The notes under the pieces are model-generated. The model was not told the origin of the DNA. It did no database searches and saw nothing but the letters and a program-made list of their open reading frames with translations. From positions 62,001-126,000 of the forward strand of contig JAPKZO010000025.1 of the NCBI GenBank assembly GCA_026393755.1: a stretch of DNA of 64,000 nucleotides, read 5' to 3'. Shown here in pieces: positions 52,740-60,671 of this stretch (the first letter of the stretch is position 1; the number at the start of each line of letters is the position of its first letter). This stretch comes from Acidobacteriota bacterium. GTDB lineage: Bacteria > Acidobacteriota > Vicinamibacteria > Vicinamibacterales > JAKQTR01. The translations under genes were made by a program, and so were the position numbers.

Positions 52740-54594
52740 GAGCCACCTCCGGTGGCACCTGTACGGACACGACGAGGCGAGTTCCCTGGCCCGGTGCCGT
52801 GTCGATCAGGACCTTGCCGCCGATCGCCTCGACGCGCTCGGTGATGCCGAGCAGGCCCCATCCATGCCCGTCTTCGGCGGGCCGGCTGATGGCTGCTCGA
52901 TCGAATCCCTCACCATCATCCTCGATTTCAATCGTGAGCACATCACCCCTGATGCCGCACTGGATCAACACCTGTTCCGCCTGCGCGTGCCTGGCGATGT
53001 TGCTGATCGCCTCCTGGACGACCCGGAACAGTGCCGTCTCCATCAGCGGCGGCAGGCGGCGCTCGACGTCGTTGAACTCGCAGCGGACCGCGACGCCGAG
53101 GGTGTTCAGGTGGCGGTCGGCGTACCAGGCGATGGCGGACCACAGCCCGAGATCGTCGAGCACCGACGGACGCAAGTCATAGATCAGGCGATGGAGTTCG
53201 TCGAGCGTGCGGACCGCGAGCGCGCGCGCTTCGATGAGCGGCCCGCTGTCCACGCCCGGCGGCAGTCGGGCGACGGCCGTCTCGAGGCGCATCGCGAGGA
53301 CGCTGACGGTCTGACAGGTTTCGTCGTGCAATTCACGGGCGAGGCGCTTGCGTTCGTCCTCCTGCGCGGTGATGACCTGGCGAAGCAGCCGGCCGCGCGC
53401 TTCCTCGCGCTCTGCCAGTTGCCGGTACAGCACCTCGCGTTCACGCGTGCGTTCTTCCACCCGGGCTTCGAGCGTCGCATTCGACTGTTCGATGGCGTCC
53501 ATCGACGCCTTGAGCGCCGCCCGCATGTGCTCGAGAGACCGTCCGAGGCGGCCGACTTCATCCTCACCGAGCGGGGGAATCGCCAGATCCAGATCACCCG
53601 ACGCAATGCGTTCGGCGGCACGACGGAGCACGCCGATCGGGCGCAGCACGCTTTGCGCGACCCCGTCGGCAAAGAGCAGCCCGAGGACGACCAGCAACGG
53701 CACCCAGAAGAACAGGGAACGGCGCAGGCGGTTCGCATCGGCGAGCGTGGCGGTCTCCGGTTCCCGCAGGCTCAGCGCCCAGTGCATCTGGCGGATCGGC
53801 ACGATGGCGGTCACCTGTTCGACGCCGACCTTGCTGCGATCGTGACAGGAGGTACACGTCCCGCGGATGTTCGTGCCCGATCGAAGCAGTGACGCGATGA
53901 GCTGAGGATGTTCATCCCGCCGGCCTCGCCGTTGCGCGTCGGAACTGGCGACAACGATGCCAAGCGCGTCGACCAGATCGATCGCGCCGCCCTCCGCGAC
54001 GGGCTGCTCACGCAGCAGACCGATCATGCGCGGGCTGGCCGGATCGATTTCTCCGCCGGCCACGCCAATCGGCACGCCCCGCCAGTCCTTGATGGGCACA
54101 AACAGATAGACCCGATCGCCGGTCGGTGTGCGGGCAACGGCAGACGCCGACGGCCGTTCGGCCTTCAGTGCGTCGCGGCTGGCTGGAATCACCGCCTCGG
54201 CCCCGGGCTGCGGCGGCGGGTCCTGCTTCAGCACGAGCCCATCGGCATTGGTGACAAACGCCCGATCGATCAGTTCGCCTTGCAAGTACGCGTTGCGCAA
54301 GGCCTCATCGCGGGGCGAAAGCGCGGCAACGGTCCGTCCGGTCGCGGCGTCAGGCGCGGCGGCCACCTCCTGGAGGCGCCGCCATTCGCGCTGGAGTACG
54401 CTTTCGACGTGGCGGGCGGCGACAGCGGCGTCCGATTCGCGTTCGACGACGATGCGATCGGTCAGCGCCGCCAGGCTGTGCCAGGCGATCCAACCGGGCA
54501 CCACCGTCGACGCGAACAGCCCAAGCCCGACCAGCAGGGCCACGCGCCCCTGCAGGCCGCGCATCTGCCATCGGGAAGAAGTCGCCTTGGTCAT
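52732..54594 (-). CDS. NarX-like sensor kinase (HisKA_3) with CxxCH motif
   Basis: A 620-aa kinase: TM1 (~16-42), a large periplasmic domain (~43-285) ending in CTSCH (C247-C250-H251), TM2 (~287-312), HAMP, a coiled coil, and HisKA_3 (RELHDETCQTVSVLAMRLE) with a NarX-type HATPase (AISNIARHAQAEQV, DDGEGFDR, GLLGITERVEAIGG). The C-type haem motif just before TM2 parallels the other periplasmic CxxCH kinase of this locus. It overlaps the 195-aa membrane protein gene by 1 nt (TGATG) and its regulator by 8 nt. Confidence 0.9.
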   Translation of the reverse strand: MTKATSSRWQMRGLQGRVALLVGLGLFASTVVPGWIAWHSLAALTDRIVVERESDAAVAARHVESVLQREWRRLQEVAAAPDAATGRTVAALSPRDEALRNAYLQGELIDRAFVTNADGLVLKQDPPPQPGAEAVIPASRDALKAERPSASAVARTPTGDRVYLFVPIKDWRGVPIGVAGGEIDPASPRMIGLLREQPVAEGGAIDLVDALGIVVASSDAQRRGRRDEHPQLIASLLRSGTNIRGTCTSCHDRSKVGVEQVTAIVPIRQMHWALSLREPETATLADANRLRRSLFFWVPLLVVLGLLFADGVAQSVLRPIGVLRRAAERIASGDLDLAIPPLGEDEVGRLGRSLEHMRAALKASMDAIEQSNATLEARVEERTREREVLYRQLAEREEARGRLLRQVITAQEDERKRLARELHDETCQTVSVLAMRLETAVARLPPGVDSGPLIEARALAVRTLDELHRLIYDLRPSVLDDLGLWSAIAWYADRHLNTLGVAVRCEFNDVERRLPPLMETALFRVVQEAISNIARHAQAEQVLIQCGIRGDVLTIEIEDDGEGFDRAAISRPAEDGHGWGLLGITERVEAIGGKVLIDTAPGQGTRLVVSVQVPPEVARV

Positions 54595-55181
54595 CAGCGT
54601 CCGCGCTCATCCATGCTATTCGCGATCAGCATGATCTCGTCGAGAGTACCACGGTACCGCGCGAGCAGAGCCACGCCCGACGCCTGCCAGGTCAGCTGGT
54701 ACCACATGACGCCGTCGCGATCGCGCAGCCGGTCGACCCTCGCCGGAACTCCCCGGACCACAGTGTTCTCGGTCTGGAGTGAGGAAGCGGGCGGCAGGAT
54801 CTCGGGGGCGATGCCTCGGGCATCCACCGCCAACCCCACAATCAGCCAGGTGTCGCCACGCTGCCGGTGCCGGAACGACATCGACGCCGACGTGCCTTCG
54901 AAGATCAGGAGGTCATGCGGGGGCCACATCAACGTGTCGGGAAAGTAGGCCGGAATGGGCAGTTTGTGCGACAGTTGGCGTTCGAGCGCGACAACCGAGT
55001 CCACGCGCCGTACGCCCCGGTCTACGCCCGCGGCCATTCCCGGCAGTTGGTCAAGGACGCGGAGCCCGAACGCGGCGGCGGCCAGCAGTGCGGCGAGTTC
55101 CAGCGTGGCCCGAAGGGCAGCGATCCAGCCGGGCAGACGCCTTGCGGAGGTGCTGGTCCCCGGGGCGGAGGGGGTAGTCAT
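54594..55181 (-). CDS. Membrane-anchored protein of unknown function
   Basis: A 195-aa protein with one hydrophobic helix (ATLELAALLAAAAFGLRVLDQL, ~25-45) and a ~145-aa probably extracytoplasmic domain rich in beta-prone sequence (LLIFEGTSASMSFRHRQRGD, MWYQLTWQASGVALLARY). No cysteines in the mature part and no motif I recognise. It sits 12 bp after the M56-like protease and overlaps the NarX-like kinase start, so it may be a protease substrate (an anti-regulator) or a modulator of the kinase; this is inference from position. Confidence 0.55.
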   Translation of the reverse strand: MTTPSAPGTSTSARRLPGWIAALRATLELAALLAAAAFGLRVLDQLPGMAAGVDRGVRRVDSVVALERQLSHKLPIPAYFPDTLMWPPHDLLIFEGTSASMSFRHRQRGDTWLIVGLAVDARGIAPEILPPASSLQTENTVVRGVPARVDRLRDRDGVMWYQLTWQASGVALLARYRGTLDEIMLIANSMDERGR

Positions 55182-55193
55182 ATCGTCGTTTCG

Positions 55194-56171
55194 CTACACA
55201 ACGAAGAAGAGCAGGGTGCATAGACCGGCGGCGACCAGGCCGAAGCGAAGCGGGCCGAGACCGGTTCGACTGGGTTCAGGTTGGGTAAACACGCGCTCGC
55301 ACCTGTTTCCGACGGCGACCAGTTCCGCGCGGACACGCAGACGGCGAGAAAAGTCTCCCCTGGCATGCGGCGGTACCAGATCGGTCTCACTGTCGCCGGT
55401 GTCGGCCAGCGCCGCAATCGCCCCGGCTAATGCCGCGGAGTGACCAAGCCGAGCGACGGTCACGTCGGCGCGGTACTCGAGTTCCTGCACGATTTGCCGC
55501 GAGACCACCTGCGCGGCCGGACTGAACCACGCCACGGTGCGCACGACCATGAGCAGCCAGCCCATGAGGGGATCGCGGCGCGCGGCGTGCGCCATCTCGT
55601 GCGCGAGGGCGGCGCGCAATTGATCGTCGCTCAGACGGCTGAGCGTGCCGGTCGAGATCACGAGGGTGAGACGAGCGACGCCTGAACACAGGAGAACTGG
55701 CACGGGACGATCGAGGAGCAGGATCGTCATTTCGGGGGCGCCGAGGGCCGGTTGAAGGTCGTTGAGCAGGCTCCGGACCTTGACGATGTCGGGGTGGTCT
55801 GTGACTGAGTCGCGCTCTCCCACGCCGCGAACGCGGTCGTCGAGAAACGGGAGGGCGTCGCGCAAGTAGAGCAGCAGTCCCAGAATCAGCAGCGTCACGG
55901 TCGCAAGAGACGCTGTTCCGACCGGGCCCAACCTCAGCTGATTCCAGTGCTCACCGGCGAACAGGGCTCGAGCCGATCCAAACCACTCTGTGGACCGGAC
56001 GGGCGCGAAGATGTGGAACGCGGCGGGAAGAATGATGGGCGCAACCAGAGCCAGCCACCGCAGGGCCAGACGTTCGCCCGGATCCTGCATCCGCCAGATC
56101 CGAAGCAGCGCCTCGACCAGGAGGGCGGCAATGCAACCGTGCAGGATGACCAGGCCCGCTGTGTCCAGCAA
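55194..56171 (-). CDS. M56/M48-like integral membrane metallopeptidase
   Basis: A 325-aa protein with about four membrane helices and the zinc motif HEMAHAARRD (HExxH) followed by a likely third ligand in QELEYRADVTVARLG. The layout resembles the protease half of BlaR1/MecR1 (M56) more than soluble M48 enzymes; no penicillin-binding sensor domain follows. Such proteases cleave regulators or envelope proteins next to the membrane. It is in an operon with haem proteins and a two-component pair (4-nt gap after cytochrome b, 12-nt gap before the anchored protein). Confidence 0.78.
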   Translation of the reverse strand: MLDTAGLVILHGCIAALLVEALLRIWRMQDPGERLALRWLALVAPIILPAAFHIFAPVRSTEWFGSARALFAGEHWNQLRLGPVGTASLATVTLLILGLLLYLRDALPFLDDRVRGVGERDSVTDHPDIVKVRSLLNDLQPALGAPEMTILLLDRPVPVLLCSGVARLTLVISTGTLSRLSDDQLRAALAHEMAHAARRDPLMGWLLMVVRTVAWFSPAAQVVSRQIVQELEYRADVTVARLGHSAALAGAIAALADTGDSETDLVPPHARGDFSRRLRVRAELVAVGNRCERVFTQPEPSRTGLGPLRFGLVAAGLCTLLFFVV

Positions 56172-56175
56172 CAGG

Positions 56176-56862
56176 CTATGACTCCTCGATGTCCTGGACC
56201 TGCTTGAGCCGCTCCAACTCGAGCGGGTGCTCGTCGTGCATGCGCTCCAGGCTGATCTTGCCGGTGAAGATCGTCTTGTCGAACGGAAACACGTCCGGAT
56301 TGAGATGCGCGTTGTAGATATGCCAGAGGATGACGACCAGAAACGCCATCAGGCCTTCGTTGCTGTGCGCCACCTTGGCCGCCGGAATCAATTCTCCCGG
56401 AAAGAAACGGGTGAACAGGATTGGGAAATACAGGATCAGGCCGGTGGAGATGACGACCACCGCGCCGAGGACGAGTCCCCAATACTCGAACTTCTGGCGA
56501 TAATCGAAGCGATCAAACTGCGCGGGCTGATCGATGCGGCCCAGGTAATACCGCATCATCTGGATCGCATCGTCAAAATCCTTGCGATTGGGCACGATCG
56601 ACAGCGGCGACCGTCCCGCCGCGACCGATCCGATCGCGAACATGACATGCCAGACCGTCAGCGTCGCGAACGACAGGCCCGCGATCCGGTGGAACCAGCG
56701 GAGATGATCGATGCCGCCCGTCAGGTCGATGAACCAGCGTGCCCACGCGGCGTCGAAGTACTTCTGGGGCAATCCCGTCACCGACAAGACGATGAAGAGC
56801 GACATCACCAGCGCATGTTCGACGCGCTGGCGGAAGGTGAAGCGTGTGAAATACGTGCTCAT
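56176..56862 (-). CDS. Di-haem cytochrome b561-like membrane subunit
   Basis: A 228-aa protein with four to five helices and several helix-embedded His: RVEHALVMSLFIVLSVTGLPQ, RWFHRIAGLSFATLTVWHVMF, KVAHSNEGLMAFLVVILWHIYNAH. This is the pattern of formate dehydrogenase gamma/NiFe-hydrogenase cytochrome b and thiosulfate reductase-type b subunits that bind two b haems and react with quinone. Overlap of 4 nt with the multihaem cytochrome gene means the two form one quinol:cytochrome electron-transfer unit. Confidence 0.85.
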   Translation of the reverse strand: MSTYFTRFTFRQRVEHALVMSLFIVLSVTGLPQKYFDAAWARWFIDLTGGIDHLRWFHRIAGLSFATLTVWHVMFAIGSVAAGRSPLSIVPNRKDFDDAIQMMRYYLGRIDQPAQFDRFDYRQKFEYWGLVLGAVVVISTGLILYFPILFTRFFPGELIPAAKVAHSNEGLMAFLVVILWHIYNAHLNPDVFPFDKTIFTGKISLERMHDEHPLELERLKQVQDIEES

Positions 56863-57896
56863 CGGTTGACAACCACTCGCCAGAAATGCAGTAGCATCTG
56901 CAGGACCAGGCCGCTGATCATGAAGGGTATCAGGATGTTGTAGAAGAGCTGCACGCCGTAGACCAGCGGCGCCTTCTTCCAGCTCGGTTCGTAATGCGAC
57001 ATCCAGGCGCCCGGAAAGTTCTCGGTTGCGCCGGCGTGGCAGCGGGCGCAGGTCTCGACCAGGTTGGCCCGCAATACCCGTGAGCCCGGCTCGTTGACCT
57101 TCGCGATGTCGTGCACGCCGTGGCAGTCGGTGCAGAGCGCGACGACGCTGACCTCGCGGCCGGTGTCAGTTTCGTGAAGCGTCGCCGTCATGCCGTGAAA
57201 GTCTGCCACGTAGGTCTGGGCGACCGCCGTGGACAATCCGTACTTCGCCATCAGGCGCTTGTTCTCGTGGCATCCGCGGCAGAGTTCCGGAGTGCGGCGC
57301 TGCCAGTTCACGTCCTTGGGACCGGCGACATCGTGGGAACGATGGCAGTCGGTGCACCCAGGCACGTCGTCGCTCTTCTCGAGGAAGCGCCCGTGAACGC
57401 TCTTGTTGTACACCGTGAACACGCCCTCGTGGCATTTCGCGCACGTGCGCGATATCTGCGACTTGGGTTTCTGGGGCGACTTGACGTCGTGCGCACCGTG
57501 ACAGTCGACACAGAGAGGAGCCGTGCGATCGCCGCGCGCGAGCGCTTGGTAGTGCACGCTGTCGAGCGTCTTGGTGTAGTTATCGAAGTGGCAGCGCTTG
57601 CACTGTTCGTAGTACGCGACCGTGAACTCCCGCAACGTCTTGAAGGGACGCGCCTCGTGGGGCACGGCGGTCATGTCCTGGTGGCAGTCGGCACAGCCAA
57701 TCTTGTTGCCATGCACGGACGCCCGGAACATCGCCACATCGACGTACAGCGACCGGATCTCCCCGCTCGGAAGCGTGACAGCCATGCTCCGATCGCCGTG
57801 GCAGGCCAGGCACGTCTCCACATCGGCGGCCTTGCCTGTTGCGGCCTGGCCGGGCTGCAACGACAGAGTCAGAAGAAGAAACAACGTTGATAACAT
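56859..57896 (-). CDS. Nine-CxxCH multihaem c-type cytochrome with C-terminal membrane anchor
   Basis: From ATG 57896 the ~345-aa protein has a signal peptide (MLSTLFLLLTLSLQPGQA) and nine CxxCH sites: CLACH, CADCH, CKRCH, CVDCH, CAKCH, CTDCH, CRGCH, CTDCH, CARCH. A C-terminal helix (LFYNILIPFMISGLVLQMLL) anchors it. Repeated CxxCHGAHD/CHRSHDV-type motifs resemble NrfH/NapC-linked and octahaem-type respiratory cytochromes. The in-frame ATG at 57977 lies beyond the sigma54 promoter and is rejected. First gene of a six-gene operon with cytochrome b, and likely takes electrons from the quinone pool to periplasmic acceptors. Confidence 0.9.
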   Translation of the reverse strand: MLSTLFLLLTLSLQPGQAATGKAADVETCLACHGDRSMAVTLPSGEIRSLYVDVAMFRASVHGNKIGCADCHQDMTAVPHEARPFKTLREFTVAYYEQCKRCHFDNYTKTLDSVHYQALARGDRTAPLCVDCHGAHDVKSPQKPKSQISRTCAKCHEGVFTVYNKSVHGRFLEKSDDVPGCTDCHRSHDVAGPKDVNWQRRTPELCRGCHENKRLMAKYGLSTAVAQTYVADFHGMTATLHETDTGREVSVVALCTDCHGVHDIAKVNEPGSRVLRANLVETCARCHAGATENFPGAWMSHYEPSWKKAPLVYGVQLFYNILIPFMISGLVLQMLLHFWRVVVNR

Positions 57897-57947
57897 GAAC
57901 GACCCGCGATGAACTGACCATGAATCGAGCGTACCCAACTCATCCAC

Positions 57948-57982
57948 AGCAAGTCGATTGCCAGATTTGAGAATCACTCAAA
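57948..57982 (-). promoter_or_regulatory. Sigma54 promoter of the multihaem cytochrome operon
   Basis: Minus strand TGGCAAT (57963-57957), 4 bp, TTGCT (57952-57948), ~50 bp before ATG 57896. Immediately upstream is TTTGAG-AATCA-CTCAAA (57966-57982), an inverted repeat that may be an activator or repressor site. Confidence 0.7.
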
Positions 57983-58189
57983 GTCCTTAGAATATCTGCG
58001 GTTGACCACGACGAGCGAGTTGGGAGAAGCAGCAGTGCCGACAATCCGGCAGGCTGCCAGCAGAGGCGGGCCGGTCAATCTCCGGGGCCCTGACGGAATC
58101 GAGCCTGCCGTTGCTCGAAAGACGCGGCCAAGCCTTCCGCGAAAGATGACGGCGACGCGGTCGTGGCGGTCCACGCTGATGTGCGTCAT
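57974..58189 (-). CDS. Possible small ORF after hypE
   Basis: A 71-aa frame, ATG 58189 with GGGGAGA 5 nt upstream and 19 bp after the hypE stop. The first ~15 residues (MTHISVDRHDRVAVIF) look like the start of a crotonase-family protein, but the rest (Pro/Arg-rich) does not, so it may be a remnant of a truncated gene. No transmembrane segment or other motif. Expression is doubtful; it ends among the cytochrome operon's promoter elements. Confidence 0.25.
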   Translation of the reverse strand: MTHISVDRHDRVAVIFRGRLGRVFRATAGSIPSGPRRLTGPPLLAACRIVGTAASPNSLVVVNRRYSKDFE

Positions 58190-58208
58190 GGAATCTCCCC
58201 GGCGGCGC

Positions 58209-59246
58209 TCAACAGATGCGCGGTAACAGCTCGCCTTCGGGCTCAGCCAGCATGCGCCTGCCAAACCCCGTATCGAGAATGACTGCACCGACGTGCTGCT
58301 CGATGCAGCGCCCCACAATGGCGGCGTCGACACCAAGGGGGTGACGCCGAATTGCCGCCAGCACCCGGCCGGCTGCGTCGGCGCGGACGCCAACGAGCGC
58401 CTTGCCTTCGTTGGCCACGACGAGCGGATCGATGCCGAGCAGATCGCACGCGGCCCGGACCTGATTGCGCACCGGCACCTTCATTTCCTCCACGATGATG
58501 CCGACGCCGCTCCTTTCGGCCATCTCGTGAAGCGCGCTCGAGACGCCTCCGCGAGTGGGGTCCTTCATCGCCACGACGTCGAGGCCACCCGCGTCGAGCG
58601 CCGTGCGAATCAGGCCGTTAATGGGCGCGACATCGGAGCGAAGATCGCCCTCCAATGCCAGTTTGTGTCTGGCAGCCATGATCGCCATCCCATGATCGCC
58701 AATCGTGCCGGTCAGAATCAGCAGATCGCCAACTGTGAGGCCGGCGTCCGGCACGATACGATCACAGAACGCCACGCCGGCCGTGTTCAGCACGAGTCCG
58801 TCAAGCTCTCCCCGTCCCATCACCTTGGTGTCGCCAGTGACGATGGTCGCACCGGCCTCCCGGCACGCATCGCGAATCGAGACGTAGATACGCTCGAGAT
58901 CGACCCGTGCGAACCCCTCCTCCATGATCACCGCGCAGGTCAGCGCCAGCGGGTCGGTTGCGCCCATCATCGCGAGGTCGTTGACCGTGCCCGAGACCGC
59001 CAGCCGGCCGATGTCACCTCCCGGAAACACAATGGGGTGCACCACGTGCGAGTCGGTCGTGATGACCAGCCACTTGTCGCCCACACGCAGCGCCGCGCCG
59101 TCATCCATCGCCGCCAGGCCGATGCCGTCAACCGGCGCGGAGCCGATGCCGGCAAGGCACACGCGCTCGATCAGGGCCCGCATGGCGCGTCCGCCCGCGC
59201 CGTACTTGAGGCCGATCTTGTCGTCGATGAGCCCGTGCCGGATCAC
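58209..59246 (-). CDS. hypE: Hydrogenase maturation protein HypE
   Basis: HypE dehydrates carbamoyl-thiocyanate to thiocyanate, the CN donor for NiFe hydrogenases. The ~345-aa protein has the PurM/AIR-synthase-like fold (MDDGAALRVGD, GDIGRLAVSGTVNDLAMMGA, DPTRGGVSSALHEMA) and the diagnostic C-terminal PRIC whose Cys is carbamoylated by HypF. GTG 59246 gives a GTGA overlap with hypD; the upstream ATG in frame lies inside hypD. All functional residues appear present. Confidence 0.95.
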   Translation of the reverse strand: MIRHGLIDDKIGLKYGAGGRAMRALIERVCLAGIGSAPVDGIGLAAMDDGAALRVGDKWLVITTDSHVVHPIVFPGGDIGRLAVSGTVNDLAMMGATDPLALTCAVIMEEGFARVDLERIYVSIRDACREAGATIVTGDTKVMGRGELDGLVLNTAGVAFCDRIVPDAGLTVGDLLILTGTIGDHGMAIMAARHKLALEGDLRSDVAPINGLIRTALDAGGLDVVAMKDPTRGGVSSALHEMAERSGVGIIVEEMKVPVRNQVRAACDLLGIDPLVVANEGKALVGVRADAAGRVLAAIRRHPLGVDAAIVGRCIEQHVGAVILDTGFGRRMLAEPEGELLPRIC

Positions 59247-60388
59247 GCGTCGCCTCCCAGATCGGGATGGCCGCCGTACTCGTGCCAGATCTTGCACGCG
59301 CCTTCACTGCTGACCATGCACGCGCCAACAGGCTTCTCCGGCGTGCACTCCTGGCCGAACAGCTTGCAGTCGGTCGGGGACGACAGGCCCGCCATGATGT
59401 CGCCGCAGATACACGACTGCGCAAGCGCCGCGGGCGCATGATCCCAGAGCGACGCCAGATCGATGGTGAACCGCCGCCGTGCATCGATCGACCGAAACTC
59501 GTCACGCAGGCGGAGATTGCCGTTGGGAACGTGTGCGATGCCGCGCCAGCGCCCGCCCGTCGGCCGGAACACCTTCCAGAGCTGTTCCTGCGCCCGAAGA
59601 TTCCCCGCTCGAGTGACGCAGCGCGGAAACATGTTGACCACCTGTGGTGTGCGATCGCGAATAAGCTCCACGAGCTTGACGAGTCCCGCGAGGATGTCGA
59701 GGGGCTCGAAGCCGGCCACCACGACGGGAACGTGGTGCCGGGCGACAAACGGCTCGAAGACCGCCGAGCCGGTAATGGTAGCCGCGTGACCGGCCGCGAG
59801 GAATCCTTCCACCTTGGTCTCCGGCACTTCAGCCACAATCTCCATGGCCGGCGGGATGTACTTGTGCGCAGACAGGATCGACAGGTTCGAGGGGAGTCCG
59901 CCGAGAACGATCGCCGCGGTTGCCACGGCTGTCGTTTCGAATCCCGTCGCGAAAAACACGACTTGGTCGCTGGTCGACTGCGCCAGCTCGACCACCTGCG
60001 CGGCGCTGTAGATCACATGAATCTTCGCGCCATCGGCCTGGGCATCCGCCAGCGACATGGAGGTGCCGGGCACTCTGACCATGTCGCCGTACGTCGCGAT
60101 GTGGACGCCCTGGCGCGCGAGGACCACGCCTTCGTCCACTTCGGGGGCGTCGGTAATGCAGACCGGGCATCCAGGCCCCATGATGACGTTCAGGCCGCGG
60201 GGAAAGGTCGATCGCAGGCCGAACTTCGCGATGGCCTGTTCGTGGCTGCCGCACACGTGCATCACCGACACAGGCGTGCGACCCAGTTCCGCAGTCCGGC
60301 GCCCAAGCGCCTCGACCAACGCCCGTGCGCGGGCCGGATCGCGGAACTTCAGTTCGAAGAGGGCCGGGTCGCGGTCAGTCGACGGCAC
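59243..60388 (-). CDS. hypD: Hydrogenase maturation protein HypD
   Basis: HypD is the [4Fe-4S] scaffold that with HypC builds the Fe(CN)2CO unit. Present: CGSHE near the N-terminus, GPGCPVC, GFETTA, SCICGDIMAG, and the C-terminal cluster cysteines in CKLFGQEC and GACMVSSEGAC. The start is uncertain; GTG 60388 (VPSTDRDPALFELKFRDP) with AGAGGTGA upstream fits best, while GTG 60397 and ATG 60427 are alternatives, all overlapping the hypC 3' end. Confidence 0.94.
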   Translation of the reverse strand: MPSTDRDPALFELKFRDPARARALVEALGRRTAELGRTPVSVMHVCGSHEQAIAKFGLRSTFPRGLNVIMGPGCPVCITDAPEVDEGVVLARQGVHIATYGDMVRVPGTSMSLADAQADGAKIHVIYSAAQVVELAQSTSDQVVFFATGFETTAVATAAIVLGGLPSNLSILSAHKYIPPAMEIVAEVPETKVEGFLAAGHAATITGSAVFEPFVARHHVPVVVAGFEPLDILAGLVKLVELIRDRTPQVVNMFPRCVTRAGNLRAQEQLWKVFRPTGGRWRGIAHVPNGNLRLRDEFRSIDARRRFTIDLASLWDHAPAALAQSCICGDIMAGLSSPTDCKLFGQECTPEKPVGACMVSSEGACKIWHEYGGHPDLGGDA

Positions 60389-60671
60389 GTCGGTCACCTC
60401 TGGCCCCGGCAATCTCGTTGCGCACATCTTCGGCCATCAGATCGTCCTGTTCGGCCTGCGTGATCAACTGCTCGTACAGCGCGAGCGTCTCGGCAATCTC
60501 TGATTCGGGAATCCGCCGGATGGCGAAGCCGACGTGGTTCAGGATGTAGTCGCCCGGCGCGACCGGCTCGTCAACGACATCGAGTTGTACCTGGCGGCGC
60601 ACGCCCCAGAAATCCACCGTGGCCACATTGCCGGCCACTTCAATCACCTTTCCGGGAACGCCTAGGCACAT
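60375..60671 (-). CDS. hypC: Hydrogenase maturation chaperone HypC
   Basis: A 98-aa HypC/HybG/HupF family protein. It begins MCLGVPGKV, with the essential N-terminal Cys exposed after Met removal, and has VDFWGVRRQVQLD and PGDYILNHVGFAI. HypC binds HypD and carries the Fe(CN)2CO moiety to the large subunit precursor. Slightly longer than usual (~75-90 aa) at the C-terminus. It overlaps hypF by 10 nt and hypD by ~14 nt. Confidence 0.95.
   Translation of the reverse strand: MCLGVPGKVIEVAGNVATVDFWGVRRQVQLDVVDEPVAPGDYILNHVGFAIRRIPESEIAETLALYEQLITQAEQDDLMAEDVRNEIAGARGDRRAVD

Noticed and set aside
57897-57977. ATG 57977 as start of the multihaem cytochrome
   Set aside because: It would place translation upstream of the -24/-12 promoter; ATG 57896 starts directly with a signal peptide.
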